NCBI RefSeq assembly: GCF_029227915.1
Contig: NC_079878.1
Location: forward strand, 18,602,001 to 18,666,000
Source of the DNA: Hydractinia symbiolongicarpus
Lineage: Eukaryota > Cnidaria > Hydrozoa > Anthoathecata > Hydractiniidae
Reading direction: 5' to 3'
Length of the DNA: 64,000 bases
The number at the start of each line of letters is the position of its first letter. Within the stretch, counting starts at the first letter, position 1. The translations under genes and the position numbers were made by a program. Below the pieces are notes generated by a model that ran no database searches, was not told where the DNA came from, and was given only the letters and a program-made list of their open reading frames with translations. This document shows positions 43,981 to 58,900 of this stretch, piece after piece.

Positions 43981-46900
43981 CTGATACATGAAACAACTTA
44001 CAGAAAGTATAAAAAAAACACTAACCTGCGGGTAAGGCATAAATGCTTTTCGGTAAGTCTATAAAATATTTATGATGTAATGCGTCTGATGCAGATATCC
44101 TATTGGTCGGTTCAAGCTAAGGAAAAAAACACCAGAGGTAACATGACAAAAAACAGTCCTTTGCAAAACCCTATGCAAAACACTTGAGTCCAAGCTAACC
44201 TGTAACATTTTATCAGCCATCTCAGACGCATATTGGATGATACGTAGCCGCGGTACTTGATTGGATAACTTTTGCTTCGGATACTTTACAAAGTCGTCTA
44301 AAAACAAAACACATCTCTTGGTATTTTTTAAAATTTTAAGCAGGATAAAAAAAAAGAAAAAAAAGAAGCGTCATTTAAATTGTGATTACGTCAGCGACCA
44401 ATCAAAATTAGAATTTTGTTTTCACGTTAGGGTTGTGTAGAGCTTAAACTGCTGATCAAGAAAATGTATATGATCATGTGCTTTTGATGAGCGGTTAATG
44501 AGATATAAGGGTTTAAAAATTTTGCTGACGTCAGCAACGGCCTGTGAAAACCTAAAATATTTTTTTAGAAATTTGTATACCTGTTGCCTTTATCGTATAG
44601 ATCTTGAAACGCTGATCAAGAAAATGTATAGGATTATGTACTTTTGACAAACGGTTACGGAGATATGGTGGTTTAAATGATTTTTGATGACGTCATCAAC
44701 CCGTCCATTCCGAGACGGATTCGGGGACCCAGGTTTGGAAAAATTACCGTAAAATTGCCGTAACGTCAGAAAATTTAGACAGGCAAGCATCATATTAGAC
44801 ATGCATTTTTCGGCAACATCAAAGGAAAATAAACACACTTTGCCTGTTACGGAGACACACACACAGTCTCTGTATTATTATATAGAAGATTTTACAGTTC
44901 GAACCTTAACTTGGTGCGTTGGGTACTGTGGACGACAGAAAAAAAAAATAATTATTTGTTGTACCGAATTAAGTGTGCGATAATTCCATTTTGTTTGTAG
45001 CTATGCATTTTATCATTCCCCTTCTGTTTTAATTTCATGTTTAAAAGAAGCATATGGAAGATTGCCGTATAAATATGTATTTTCTCTAGTTAGCCATATA
45101 TAGTTATATCTTCTCTCAGTTAACCAGCTAAATTTGAAAAGATGGAGAATTTGTTGCATATGAATGGGTTTGGATTCATAGCTAGGATTGCTCTGTATAA
45201 GTATGTATTTTCTCTTGCTAATTATATATAATTAAATCTTCTTTCAGTTAACTAGCAAATTTAGAAAGAGGAATTATCATATCAACTTTTAGAAACAGTT
45301 TGTAGAATCTGTTGATCAAAATGGGCTTGGATTGAATGAGTTAAAATTTTGCGTGAAATAACAGACGTATACGGGTATTATATAGATATACTAGTCGAAA
45401 TCCCGTGGAAGAATCCACTAAATCTCTCATTGAATCCATGTTAGGGATACCCAACAAAAACATATAACATAGTAATTCTTTAAACTCATAATCTGCATTA
45501 TTTACTCACACCTTTAGGTTGGTGAGTGTTTCAAAGGCAACTTCGGGAACGAAAAGTTTTTAGATGGCGCGCCGTTTTTACATTTTTGCGCAATGCGCGC
45601 TTCTATCGCACCCACAGGTCCAGACCTCCGCACATGTTGGATCTGCCAAAAGTTTGGCTGGTAAGCTCTGTTATTTTGAAACTCGTTGCACGTTGTTGAA
45701 GTTGATTTGGTTTTTATATACTTTGTTGTGGATTTTTGGTATGTATTAGTCTTTCAACTATGGTTTCAGATTGATTATCACGTCATTTTGGAGAAATGTT
45801 ATTGTTAACACAAGGTTTCTCTTCATTGTAGACAACAACATTGTTGGTTATGTCGCCAACTTATCACCCATGAAGTCGTATGCCAGAGATAAAAACAAGA
45901 CGTTTTTCGACTTCAATTTAATACAGTTGAAGAAAGAAACCAGAGTAGTGTGTTTTTCGCCTGAAAAGCGAAAGTTATTCTCAGAAATCAGTACCAGTGA
46001 AGATGGATCAGGATGTGAAATAAAGAAATATAAAAGAGGTAATGGTGACGACATCATTATAAATGACTGGTCATCAATAAAGAAGGCTAAACTTTCTTTC
46101 ACGGCACCGATAATAGCCAAGAAGTATCTTACCATTGCCCAGATCAACAATGAATGTTCCTTGCATGATTTGGTGAACACTGAGGCATGTCTTTACAATT
46201 TATCCAACGAAAAGTTAGTTGAAAAAAATGGTATAACAATTCGTTTGAAACAAGCCAGCATCAACGACAAGACTGATATTATCCCCATTACAATATTTCG
46301 AGACCTTGTTGACAAGGTTGAAGACAAAACTGTCTATTGTTTTGGAAATCTTCGGGTTTCCAAATATCAATCACAGCGGTTACTGAAAACCATGGATTCT
46401 TCGACAATAACTGCGTCAGTCTCGTTGGATCCTGAAAGTTTCACCGAGAAGACCTTGTTGACTCAACATCAGCAGCTGTCACGGGTAAAATTGTTTGAGT
46501 GAATACTAAGTCGCTTTTGCCTCAATTGCGTTGCAGCATGTGCAAGCACACTGTGGAAGTAAATGAAGAAGATTTGGTTGAATGCGAAAAATGTCAAAAC
46601 ATCTCAGTGAAAGAACTCTGCCAAGAGAAAACTAATGTTATATTTACGTTACTGAATAGCAATATAAAAGCAAGGCAGGAATATTGTGCACCTGGCGAGA
46701 TAATAACATCTTGCTTTGAAGTAACCTTGGATGATACAAAGATGGTTGCAAGAAGCATGCTGAATGTTCAGGTTCTCATGCAAGTTAATGTGTCAGACAA
46801 TGTTGTAAGTTTTATGCAAAAAGAGTGAAGTTATTGTTATCTGATGATGCTCGAGTCAAACAGTTAGTTTTTTCAACAGCCTTCACCCTAGTAGTGACAT

Positions 46901-49900
46901 TTTAAATTTTTACATTTATTATTGTGTTCATTTTTTGAGATTTTACGAGAACCAGGTTCGATTTGTTGTCTGTTGAAAATCAGTTCAGGGTTTTGCATTA
47001 TTGAGATTTTTCAAATCGAATAAAAACAACCTGATTGATTCTTTCCTATTGTACGTTTGTTTTTTTCACTTCTTCAAAAAACATTGCTTGATAACAACTA
47101 CAAGTGCAACGCTAATTAATATAGGGAAGAAAAACAAAACAACATAGTTGTTTATATATTTCACATAGTATATAGTTTCATGTATATATTTATCGTTTAT
47201 ATAATAACATTTATGAGTATCGAGTCTGAACTGTCAGCTCCTTTTCGCTTCAGTTTTTACATTGATTGTTGTGTTAAAAGTGCTTGCGACTTTTGAGGAT
47301 TCAAACCTGAAGTACCAGTTTTCAACTCTTTTTGTTACTACTTTTGTTGTGTTACGTTTGCAAGATTTCGAGAAATTTCGAAAAGGCGAGTTCCTACTTT
47401 TTGTAAATCCTTCCCTTTCAAAGTGATATTTTCGTTGTTGTTTCTTTCATTAAAATTTGTGTACATTCATGTTTACTTCGTGAATTTTAAGTCGAAGCAA
47501 AAGTATTCATTGATTGATAGATTGATCGATTCGCACGCATAAGGAACACATGATGGACTTTAGTATCGTTTTTTTTTTCAGTATTCCATTTTTTCGCTCA
47601 ATCTGTGTTTTTATATTAGTATTATTATACTCGATTTGGGTATTCTTCTGTTATTTATGGTTTTAGTTTGTCGAAAGACAAAAGAAAATGTTGAAGTTGT
47701 TTTATAGTCTTTTATTTCCATTCAGTCTATTTCCCTCTAAATGCAAGCACTGTTGCTGCCCCCCTTACGATAAAACTCTCACTAAGCTCAGAAAAATCTA
47801 AAAAAAATCCTCTTTCAACTGCCAGAATGTCATAGTCTACCCGTAAACCATTTCTCTGCGTTCTCGTGGTCTACTAAGTCTGATAGCAAACCCTTGTACG
47901 AACCGCGCTTCGAATAGAGAACTGGGAATGAAAACATTGAGAGAGCGCCAGCAGCCATGCCCATATATATACGTTCTTATGCGCATGCGTCGAACCTTAA
48001 CATCTTCAGAATCTTATAGAAGGAAAATTTGACAATAGAACCAGAGGAACGCAGTAAGTCCGGGTCATTGAGTATGCTAGAATGTCAGGGTCAAAAGCGT
48101 GTGAGTGTTCAAACCGCCCCGCTTTCTTGTTCTATATTTATACCCGCTGAAATAAAACGTTTACAAATATAAGCAGGTGCAACAAAAAATATAAAATAAA
48201 ATTAAAATAAAATTTCCAACAAAATCGAAGGTGTTTAAAAACAGTTATGGAAAAAAGCTAAATCTGCTAAAATTATATACTTGCTTTGCCATGCCAGAAG
48301 TACAGCAGGAAAAATAGTATCCCATTAAAAAAACCCAACATATTTTGTTAAGTCATGCAAAAAAGGTTATTACAGAATTTCAACAATGTACAGTTTGGAA
48401 CGCATCATACCAAATCAGATATTCAGTCTATTGCATACAAATTTTACTCGAAATATAAGAAATCAACAGTTAACAACACATAAAGCGAAACATAAAAACT
48501 TGAATTATTTTGGCATATAATATATCTACCGTAATATTATTAATATTAAAAGAACCGTTTGCCTTATAGACCCAAACTGATAATCAAGAAAATCAATTAT
48601 TTTGATCTTATGTATCAAGAAAACAACGCAAACGTGCCGTTCATGATAACAATTGAGCGTGTTGAAAGTGAGAAATCGAATATTTCAAACGATCGTAACG
48701 TAACAGATGTAAACATTGATTTAACTGTGTTTACATTAGGTTTATTATAACGACATTAACACTGAATCACCCACTTCGTAGCGTCAAAAACAATAATAAC
48801 GGAATATTTACTCTTTACAATTTATAAAATTCTTCTCTAACATATCCTCCAGCTCAAGACACAAGGAACTTAATATTTAAGGGAAAATTTAGCTCTGAAA
48901 GTTAAAACGGCTGAAAAATCGGCTAAATTCATTTCTCTACCAGATAATCTAAACAACACACCTGCTTTTATTTCGCTTTCTCACTAGGTAGCTTGCTAGC
49001 CTTCTCTGGATAAAAGTTTAATCAGTTTATTACTTAGAATACTAAACTTCGATTCATCCCAAAGAGACGAATTGAAAATGTATACAAATGTCTGATACAT
49101 TTCCAATCTGTTCTCTTTGTGACGGTATATTATTGTATGTTTTTCTTCTTTTTAAAAAAAATTCTGACAACAACATCAACTTTTATACTTGTTCGACAAC
49201 AACATTCGAATTATTTTCATATTCGAATGTGGTAGTTTTTTTTATAAAAGTAAGCAACCTCGGTCCCAGAACACAAAAATTGAAAATAAAGAAGAACAAA
49301 TCTATCTCCATCCATCCATCCATCCATCCATCCATCCATCCATCCATCCATCCATCCATCCATCCATCCATCCATCCATCCATCCATCCATCCATCCATC
49401 CATCCATCCATCCATCCATCCATCCATCCATCCATCCATCCATCCATCCATCCATCCATCCATCCATCCATCCATCCATCCATCCATCCATCCATCCATC
49501 CATCCATCCATCCATCCATCCATCCATCCATCCATCCATCCATCCATCCATCCATCCATCCATCCATCCATCCATCCATCCATCCATCCATCCATCCATC
49601 CATCCATCCATCCATCCATCCATCCATCCATCCATCCATCCATCCATCCATCCATCCATCCATCCATCCATCCATCCATCCATCCATCCATCCATCCATC
49701 CATCCATCCATCCATCCATCCATCCATCCATCCATCCATCCATCCATCCATCCAGCGTCTCTCTCAGTCCTAACTTCCTTGTCTCTGATTGCCGAAATTA
49801 TAATGAATTAAAATTAATTTGACAAGTTGATCTTCTGCTAATGCCGACAGTATTAAATCAGACAACGCTGTTTTCTTTTTATTTGTAGACATTAGTTTCA

Positions 49901-52900
49901 GCCAATAATAACTCTTGCTCCCTGCGATTAAACAAACAAACAAACAAAAACCTTTCTATCAGGTTATAAACCTAAAGTAAAACCTCTGTTTTTTATGTAT
50001 ATTTAAGTTTTTATGGCATAAAAATAAACAACATAATAATTATCACGGATTGTCTGTAACAGCGATGTACCCAACGTCCTTCTCTAATGTTTATAGAATT
50101 TTGTTATCTATTTATATCTCAGCAATCACAGTGTGCATGATAAAATGAATGGTGGCAATAAGGAGGAGATAGTTGCGTGTGTCTAATTAATTGTATATTT
50201 ATTCTTGATATTTTTAGCGGCGACCTGTTACTCGAAGGTAACGAAGATAAAAAAGAAAATTATTATCTATACTTTAATTTTAACATTTTTCAATATTTTT
50301 AACAGGAATTAATAATTAAGTCCTGGGCACTAGGTTGTGAAATACCTGTCAATTAAACCTAAAATGATACCTGCTATATTGTTCTATTACCGGAAGCAAA
50401 TCATTTCAATGTGCTTAATGTGATTGCAAAGATATAAATAGATTAGAATTACATTCAACACAAAAGAAAAATGATCTCCAGAATTGTGTTTCAGAGAGAG
50501 AGAGAGAGAGCTCATGTTAGCAATGGCAAGCAATAGAAAGTTAAAACAATTTCACTGTGCGAAAAAAATTAAATCACGTAGTTAAAGAAGATTAGGTAGA
50601 TATAGGATCGCGCATGCAGTTATATTAATGTACGCATTTTATCCCATTGTACTATTTTCTTCATTGAATGTATAAACTTTAAATTTCACAATTAATGACA
50701 GAAAATATAAAACTTATCACATAACCCGCACCACATTATAACCCGCACCAACGGTGGAAGTCGTAAAAATCAACGTATAAGCCGCGGGTTATATACCAGA
50801 AAATACGGTACATGTAAATATATTTTGGCTTAGCGATATTTGAATTTATTCTCATTTTTTGCCCACGGCTTATAGTCGGCTCTGCAAATAGAAGATATTT
50901 TCCGCTCCCCTACTTTAAAATTACTCCACTTCACAAATCAGAATCAAAATCAGACTTTACCAACTACCAGCCAATTTCCGTATTGCCATGTCTGTCCAAA
51001 ATACTTGAACGCGTTGTACATCACCAACTCTCAAAGTATATTGAAAACAACTATTTGCTGAAAAACAGTCAGTTTGGTTTCCGCCGGCACAGATCAACGG
51101 AATTAACCGGTAACATCTTGGTTGATAATATTCGTAAAAACATGGACAATGGCTACCTAACATGGGTGACTTACATTGATTTAAGTAAGGCATTCGACAC
51201 GGTTAGTCATTCGTTCCTCCTATCCAAATTACCATCTTACGAAATAACTGGAAAGGAATTGATTTGGTTTGAAATAGTTTTCTTTAAACTTTAAGCACTG
51301 TGTATTTTACGACGGTCACCTCTTTAGGGACTATCCAGTCTTCAGAGGAGTTCCACAAGGATAATTCTTGGACCAACGTTATTTTTATTTCACTTGAACA
51401 ATATTGACACCTGCCTACGTCATTGTAGTATCTTCAAATACGCTGTAAACGCAGACATTATGTATATAAACTGAAACGACCTATCCTGTATAAATATTTT
51501 ATAAACAAACAAACAAATAAAAAATAGGGTTAAAAAAAATTTCTTGCCTCTGCTGTTCAAATCTATATAATAATACGCCAGTTCTGTGTGTCTGTCTGTC
51601 ACTTTTGCAAAGTGGATAAAATTTCTTTGATAAAATCTATAAAACATCGCCTATAAATTTGTTCTGTAAATTAGCAAACTTTGACGTTAAAGCAATATTG
51701 ACGTCAAAGGAAAGTATATTAAGATTAGTGAAGCCATTGCATTGCACTTTTAAATTTAAGGCTTAATAATTTGGAAACGGGTGGAAATAACTGACGTCAT
51801 CTCCTGTGTGGGTAACTAGGGACTACCTGGGACCAATTTGGGTAGGTTTCCCAAACCTAGGTCAGGGAATCCGTTTCGGAATGGACAGGTTAATGACGTC
51901 ATCAAAAAACCTTTAAACCCTAATATTTCTGCACCTGTTTGTCAAAAGTACACGATCCTATACATTTTCTTGATCAGCCTTTCAAGATCTATACGATGAA
52001 GGCAGCAGGAGTGCAAATTTCTAAAAAAAAAATTGAGGGGTCTAGACGGGTCAGTGCTGACGTCAGCAAATTTTTTAACCTTTATATCTCATTAATCATT
52101 TATCAAAAGCACGTGATTACATACATTTTCTTGATCAGCGCTTTAAACTCCGCACTATAGAGGCAACGTAAAAACAAGGTTCTAATTTTTTGCAGTAATG
52201 GTTTCTGACGTCATCAAAATTCATATGACGCTTATTTTTCAATTTTATCCTGCCTCAGTGGATTTTTCCACGGGCTTTATCGACTATTTAATAAATAAAT
52301 AAACTAAAATTTAGCTTGTTGTCCTGAATTTGTCTTAATTTTTAACAATGAGCCATTAATTTGTGAAGATGATTAGTTTTGAATTTTAAACAAAAGAAAG
52401 CACATGGTGCAATTTTAAACGTGATTTTGACACCTGCTCCCAAAACGCAGCTGCTATTCTCACAAACAGGAATCAGTGCAGTAAAAAACGAAAACTCAAT
52501 GGAAGTTTTTTGTTTTGCTTTGGTAACCACGAGAATTCTTATATTTATGTTATGGTCTAGCTAGCTTTAGCTAAATATAGACAGCGAAAACTAATGTTAA
52601 AGCTAAAATACACTGTAAGTTTAAACAGACTGTTTAAATGTAAGATAAAAAACTTACCGTGTAAACAGCAAAGATGTACAACTTTTTTCGGTTTTATAAG
52701 TTTTTTTAAAAGTTGGACATGTTCAACTTTTGCTAAGTTTTTTCTATTGAAATTAACAGAATGATTAACGAGCTCCTGTTTAAACTGAAAATTTGAGCAT
52801 ATTTTTTAATTTCTAATCATAACCGCTTTTTTTTCTTTCAACACTTACCCTGCTGCTGCTATAACAATACCAGCAACGGAAGATTTACGTGTTTTTCTTT

Positions 52901-55900
52901 CGTATTCAATGTGAAAAAAGAGTTTTTTAAAAAAACTTATACATTTTATCTTAACGTGTATACAGGCACATTACTTGCAACGAAACTTAAGTTTTTTCTT
53001 ACAACTAAACAGTCTGTTTAAACTTATTGTGTATTTTAGCCTTTACAGACTAATTAAAATTTTTAAAAAACACAGCTCACCAAATTTTTCTGTAAAAAAG
53101 CTTGGCCTTATTCATTAAAACAATTTTTAAAAGATTCTGAGATCAACAGATTTTCATGTTGGAGATGCAAACTTAATAAGAAGCATCTTAAAAAATATAG
53201 CTCAGAATACAATATGATACCCTCTCCTGTACCTGTGGAATTAAAAAATTTACACAATTTGAAAAGATGTGGAAAGCCAGAACATTTCCGATAATGCACT
53301 AAACCACGAGGTAATCAGAAGGCTTATAAAGGACATGTTCTTACTCTGCACCAGGATGTCCAAGAGCTAGCAAATGTTCAGCCAAATTGTCCAGAAGACT
53401 TACCAGTACTTTTACTGTACTTGGAAAGAACAATCATAGTAAAGATTTTAAGATGTTTTGCATTGGTTGGGAACAACCCCCTTTACAGTGATGTTTTCTT
53501 TGACCCCGTCAAATTGGGAAAACTTTTACAAAAGGGACAATTACAAAGTTGCCACCCATAATGTTCAAGCGAATGGCGAATTTGACTCAAAAACCCTGTA
53601 TGATTCTGGACCCTATGATAACGATTTAAATGACAATGTTTACAGCGACAAAGATAAAGTTAACAGCTTTACAACTGCATATGGAGACCAAAAAAACTAA
53701 TGTCAGATCAACTTTTTAACCTGATACTGATGACATTCCTAATTTTAATTGGCAAATTGGTTCAACAACACTTTAGGAATTTAAAACTAGCTACTTTAGC
53801 AACCTTTTTATTGGCAACTTTATTTTCTGATGGTATAGGTGACCCAACTGCAAGTGATACCATCAGAGTAATTTCTGAGAGGCCAGTAAAATACTTTTTA
53901 ATGAAATTGAAACATCTAATAATTTTTTCAGAGTAAATTAATGGTAAGTGGTATTATAGATTTGCTGCTCATCCACGATTAGCTTACTGAGCACTCAAAT
54001 TCTGTATGGAAAAAGACTTTTAGGGTAATGTAATTTCTTTAAGAAACATGATTTTAAGTAATGATCATCAAAGCTTTATGTCAAAACTGATGTATTATGC
54101 TAAGAATGTAACAGGTACAAATGCCTTTTGAAACAAAGACAAACAAGAATTAAAGGCTACCATTTTAAAAAAGAAGCGCTTGCAATTTTTTTGACCCTTT
54201 CTTGTGCAGACCTTCATTTGCCAAAATTTCATAACTTTTAAAATGTGAGACTTGTCAAATAGGAGAGGTAATGTTATTAATCATCCACATATACTTGATT
54301 GGGTTTTTACTCAAAGAACTGAAGCATTTGTAAATTGTGGTTATACAAGTGTATAAATGCTAAGTGGCATTGGTATAGGTATGAGTATGCTTTGCAAAGA
54401 GGTTCCATACATTGATATGAAGTGGGTTAATTAAATAACGACCCCGACGTGTGCAAACTAATAAAATTAACTTAAGATGGATACCTGTTCTCCAAAAAAC
54501 TTATAGACAGAAATTACATCAGTGAATTTAAACAACTGAAATTGCGAAGATTAGTACTAGCTGGAAAAGATCTAAAACAAAAGGTGTGCGCCTATGATGA
54601 TTTCATACTATCCACTCATAACCCTAATCCTCCAGATCCAGGTATGTGACAGAAGCTGATAATTTATTCATGTCAACGCAATTATGATGAAATATCTACA
54701 GCAGATTGGGATGAGAATTATGAAAATCTTTTAAATAAGGCGTCTGTCCTTGATCACTATGCATTCACACGTCAATTCAAAGACAGTCTTAAAAATGTAT
54801 TAGCATTATCCCTAATACACGTTTATACCCACTTACATTGTTAAGAGTAATGTTGCAGTAAAGCAGTTAACTGAGGTCATTGTACGTGCTTTTCCTAATT
54901 ATAGTCAGTCACCAAAAGGTCCCAACTCCGCACTATATTGCAAATATCAACTCATTAAATATAAACCTTGGGTTGATAACCAAATAGAGTTGTGATTGGC
55001 AGTGCTGAAATTGACATCATTTCAGAATGGAATGAATATTTGTTCGCTCTAGAAAGCGAAGAATATGTACCATTTTGGAGTACAGGCCTTTAAAATGTCA
55101 CATGTTATTATAACGCCTAGGATGATACCCTTGACAGCGCCACCAAACATGTCAAAATGGAGAAACTTATTCTCTCATTTTTACCATTATATTAATTCTC
55201 CTGAAAAACAATTGTTACCACTAATTACAGGCATGGCTGGTTCTGGCAAAATTTATATCATAGATGCTTTACATGTTTTGCTACTACAGAAATGTCGGAG
55301 GTACAGGCAAACTTATGCTACCATTTGGTTGGATCTCAGTTATTCTTGTAGGAGATATTGCACATCTACTACCTATTGGTGATCATCTTATTTACCATAC
55401 AGCACCATCAAACCCTTTACAAATGTAGGGTTATTACATTTACCGCTCGTTTGAGAAAGTTATCAAGTTGATAGTTGATCAAAGAGAAACAGGTGCAAAT
55501 AAAAAAAGGATATATTTTGTTCTTTGCTCAACAATTGGAGGAACAGTAAAGGTGCTGTTGATGATTGACAAGCTTTACTGACTAGATGTCCTTTAAAATC
55601 ACCCAGCTTAGATTGTTTTATAGAAAATGCAATAAGACTATCCGTTGGAAATGAGAAAGTTGCATGTTATAATTATCAGAAATTGAACAAAGTTGGTTTC
55701 CCTATAAATGTTGTTAATGCTCGACGCAGTAATTCTGCTGCAGTGAAGTTGTCTCCTGATGATATGGGATAATTGCAACACAAATTACTTCTCTTTAAAA
55801 ATGCTTGTATCGTGCTTACTTGAAATCTGTGGACTGAGCAGGTACTTTGCAACGGTGCTATGAGCTATGTAAAAATTATAATATATGAGAAACAAATTTC

Positions 55901-58900
55901 ACCCCAATTTACTAATTACAGTTATAGTTCAATTTGTTAAGGATTATACAGGTCCAAGTTGTCTTTCAGATATATCGAGATGTGTTCCAATTACTCCTTT
56001 AATTAATTCATCAGACACACTAGGTTGGTTCTTTCAACGTCAACAGTTACCACTTAAATTGTCTTGGACAATTACTATACGTAAGTCACAGGGGTTAACT
56101 TTAGATCAACCTTGGGAATATTTTGGAGAAACTGAAAAAAGTTGTTGGTTTAGCTTATTGCTGTCAAGAGTTCGTTTATTATATGATTTTGTTACTGAAT
56201 CATGACACTTGGTAGATTACAAGCAGTTAAAAAATGTTCTAGCTACCTATTTAGAAAGGAAGATAATGCGAATAGAACACTTGTTTTATCCAACTAAACA
56301 ATCTCTTTCTTCAGTACTATTATTTTACTAATTGTTAATTATTTAATAGTTTATGTTCCTAATTAGGCAAAACTGGTTTTCATTTATTGTGTGGACCAAT
56401 TATGTCATCCGTTCAAACACCGAAAAAAAGTAAATCTATAGAAAGAGAGAGAAGAAACTCCAATAAAAATAAAAATCCAGGAAAGTTTTTTTTCTTTTTT
56501 TATATTATCATATAACTATAGCCTCCCTTTTGTATATATTTTACGTAAAAATATAGTTATGCTGTCTCACAACAAAGCAATCATAAACATCTCTTTTTTA
56601 TTTATATTTAGAGCCAATAAATTCTTCATGTACTCAAAAAAAAAAAAGAAAATTGACACTAATTCAAATACTGGAGCATCACCTCCAGCTTTACCCACAA
56701 CATCATCGGTAATATTTTTATACATTGTAGCCATTCTAAGTTTACTTTAACAATTATTTGCCAACACGAAAGATAGATATTTTATATTCTTATGCTATCA
56801 CACTGTAGATTATGTTACCTAGAAATTTTCACAGATTTGCGAAAAATTAGTACCGGCAAATGTATTTTCAATATCTTATTCTCGAAAATAAATAACTTCA
56901 AAATCAGTTTAAAATTTGTAAATTGAAAATGAGCAAATTGTTTGAAAATGACGAAATTATCCATCATCTAACAGTTTCTGCATCCTTTTTTTCTTGCGAA
57001 TCAACAAATATCCATTATTAATTATACTTTAGATTCTACTAGTTATATCTTTGAAGTGTCCAAATTGGATACCAGTAAAAGTGAAAATCCTTATTTTTAT
57101 GTAAAAAAACAAACTGCTCCCGATAGTTATAATACGGTTCGAATTATGATGAAAAGTAATGCGTCCATGTCCAGAGAACTGTTTTTATCAAAGAAAATTT
57201 CTGGAGAACCAGTTACACTTACGAAAATTTTTCTCAGTGGCTATGGTATCAATTTTTAAAATTCGTATTGTGGCAGTAAAGTTGTGACTGTGATTAGCTC
57301 TGTCACATTCACTAAAAATGATAAAGTTTTTGTGAAGATAGCCGATCTTGCATCAAAATCCAGTGGCAGATACTCTGTCGCTGGTTGCTTGAAATGGATC
57401 ACACCAAAAAAGGAACGGACACTAAGAAAACTGACAAATCTGTAAAAGTTTTGAGAAAAGCGGTGATTATGGACGACCTGAACAAGCATCATCAATGACT
57501 GTCTGGGATGAAGCATAGAGTTAATTAAAAAAATATAAATGGTATAAATTCAATGATTTGTTGCTTAAAGATTTCTAGGGGAAAGCTCACGACAACACCA
57601 ACTACAACAATTAAAAAGTTTAATAAATCGCTTGCCTTGAACAGGAAAACAGTCAATATTGATGAATATTTGAAAGATTGGAAGGAGATCCAGTTGAAAT
57701 TGAACCAAGTACTTCGAAATCCAGAAGTGATAGGTGTTATGATTAACATGTATCCACAATGCACAAATCAATCATTCAATAAAAAGGTTGGACAAAAATT
57801 TACACAATGTGGTACATGCAATTATAAAAATGTTGATCAACAAATGTCCATGTGGTTTTGTTGCTTCGATTAATTTTGTTACTAATAAGGGTCAAACTTC
57901 TTTAACCGTATTCGAAGAAGTTCTTTTATCTTATCTGAAAGACTGTTATAGATGTTTACTGAAATGCACCTAAAATGCTGGAAGAAAAAATTCTGAGCTT
58001 CCAAAATATGGATGTATTTTATTGCATAAACTCTCTTTCTATGTTTGTTTGATATTGTTTGATGTTTGGTGAAATAACAAACTTAATGTATCTGTTACAA
58101 CAACTCTTTCACCAATAAGTGTGTTATGCTTCCATATCTTATTTGCCACTTGTAAACTCCTTTTCTGATGTAACATAATCTCTTCATCTCTCATTTATAC
58201 AATTTCCTCGCCTTTGAAGTACCTGCTTGCAAAAAGTAATCCAGGGTGGCCACAGAATTTGGTAAAAGAAATTCCATGACTTTTCCATGACCAAAACTGT
58301 TAAGAAAAATTAAACCCCCAAATGAATCAATTATCAAACAAACCCGAAATTTCATTATTTAGAGAACAACTTTGCTGAAAAAAGTACAAGCACTTTCTTC
58401 TACATGATGAAAAACAACAAAATCGTGTCAAAATATAAAGAACATATATATTCATACAGAATATTCATATAAAATCAGAACTGTAAAAAAAAATTGACTA
58501 GAAAAACAACAAATATCAACTAATATCCTATATAGAGTCTGTGAGCATTGACGTTACTTTTCTTTCTGAAGATCATTAGCTTCTCCACAGCTTTATCTAG
58601 TTTGGCTATGTTAGCTTTCTTTTCGGTGACCTTCCTTCTAAAAGCATTTGCTTTAACTAAAAAGTCCATGTTCTCCTCAGCTTTGTAGCAGAGTTTTTCA
58701 ATATCCGTGTTCAGTGCATTGATGGATGAGATTAATCTTTTCTTATAGTTTTTAACATTGTTGATTCGTCTGTTATTGATTTTCGTTTGTTTGATTTCTT
58801 GTCTTCGTTGACTTTTCTTTTTTGGTCTTCCAGATGTGTTCCGTATCTTTGTCTGGCAGCTTTACAACTTTTCAACAGACCATTACGCAATTGATACTCA

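Noticed and set aside
44059-44307. A single 82-aa ORF, or a receptor tyrosine kinase exon
   Set aside because: The ORF spans an 83-bp intron; the two exon parts match the CDK C-lobe and join in phase with the CDK exons at 61 kb.
46430-46545. A 38-bp intron GTGAAT...TTGCAG in the RPA-like gene
   Set aside because: It would keep frame but removes the first CxxC of the zinc ribbon and is too short for a usual intron; a frameshift is simpler.
49088-49822. Long ORFs of IHPS or MDGW repeats on both strands
   Set aside because: They are translations of the (CATC)n microsatellite, open in all frames; no real protein is supported.
53458-53936. Two small independent genes
   Set aside because: They are frames within the decayed Helitron-type replicase/helicase region; neither is conserved as a separate protein.
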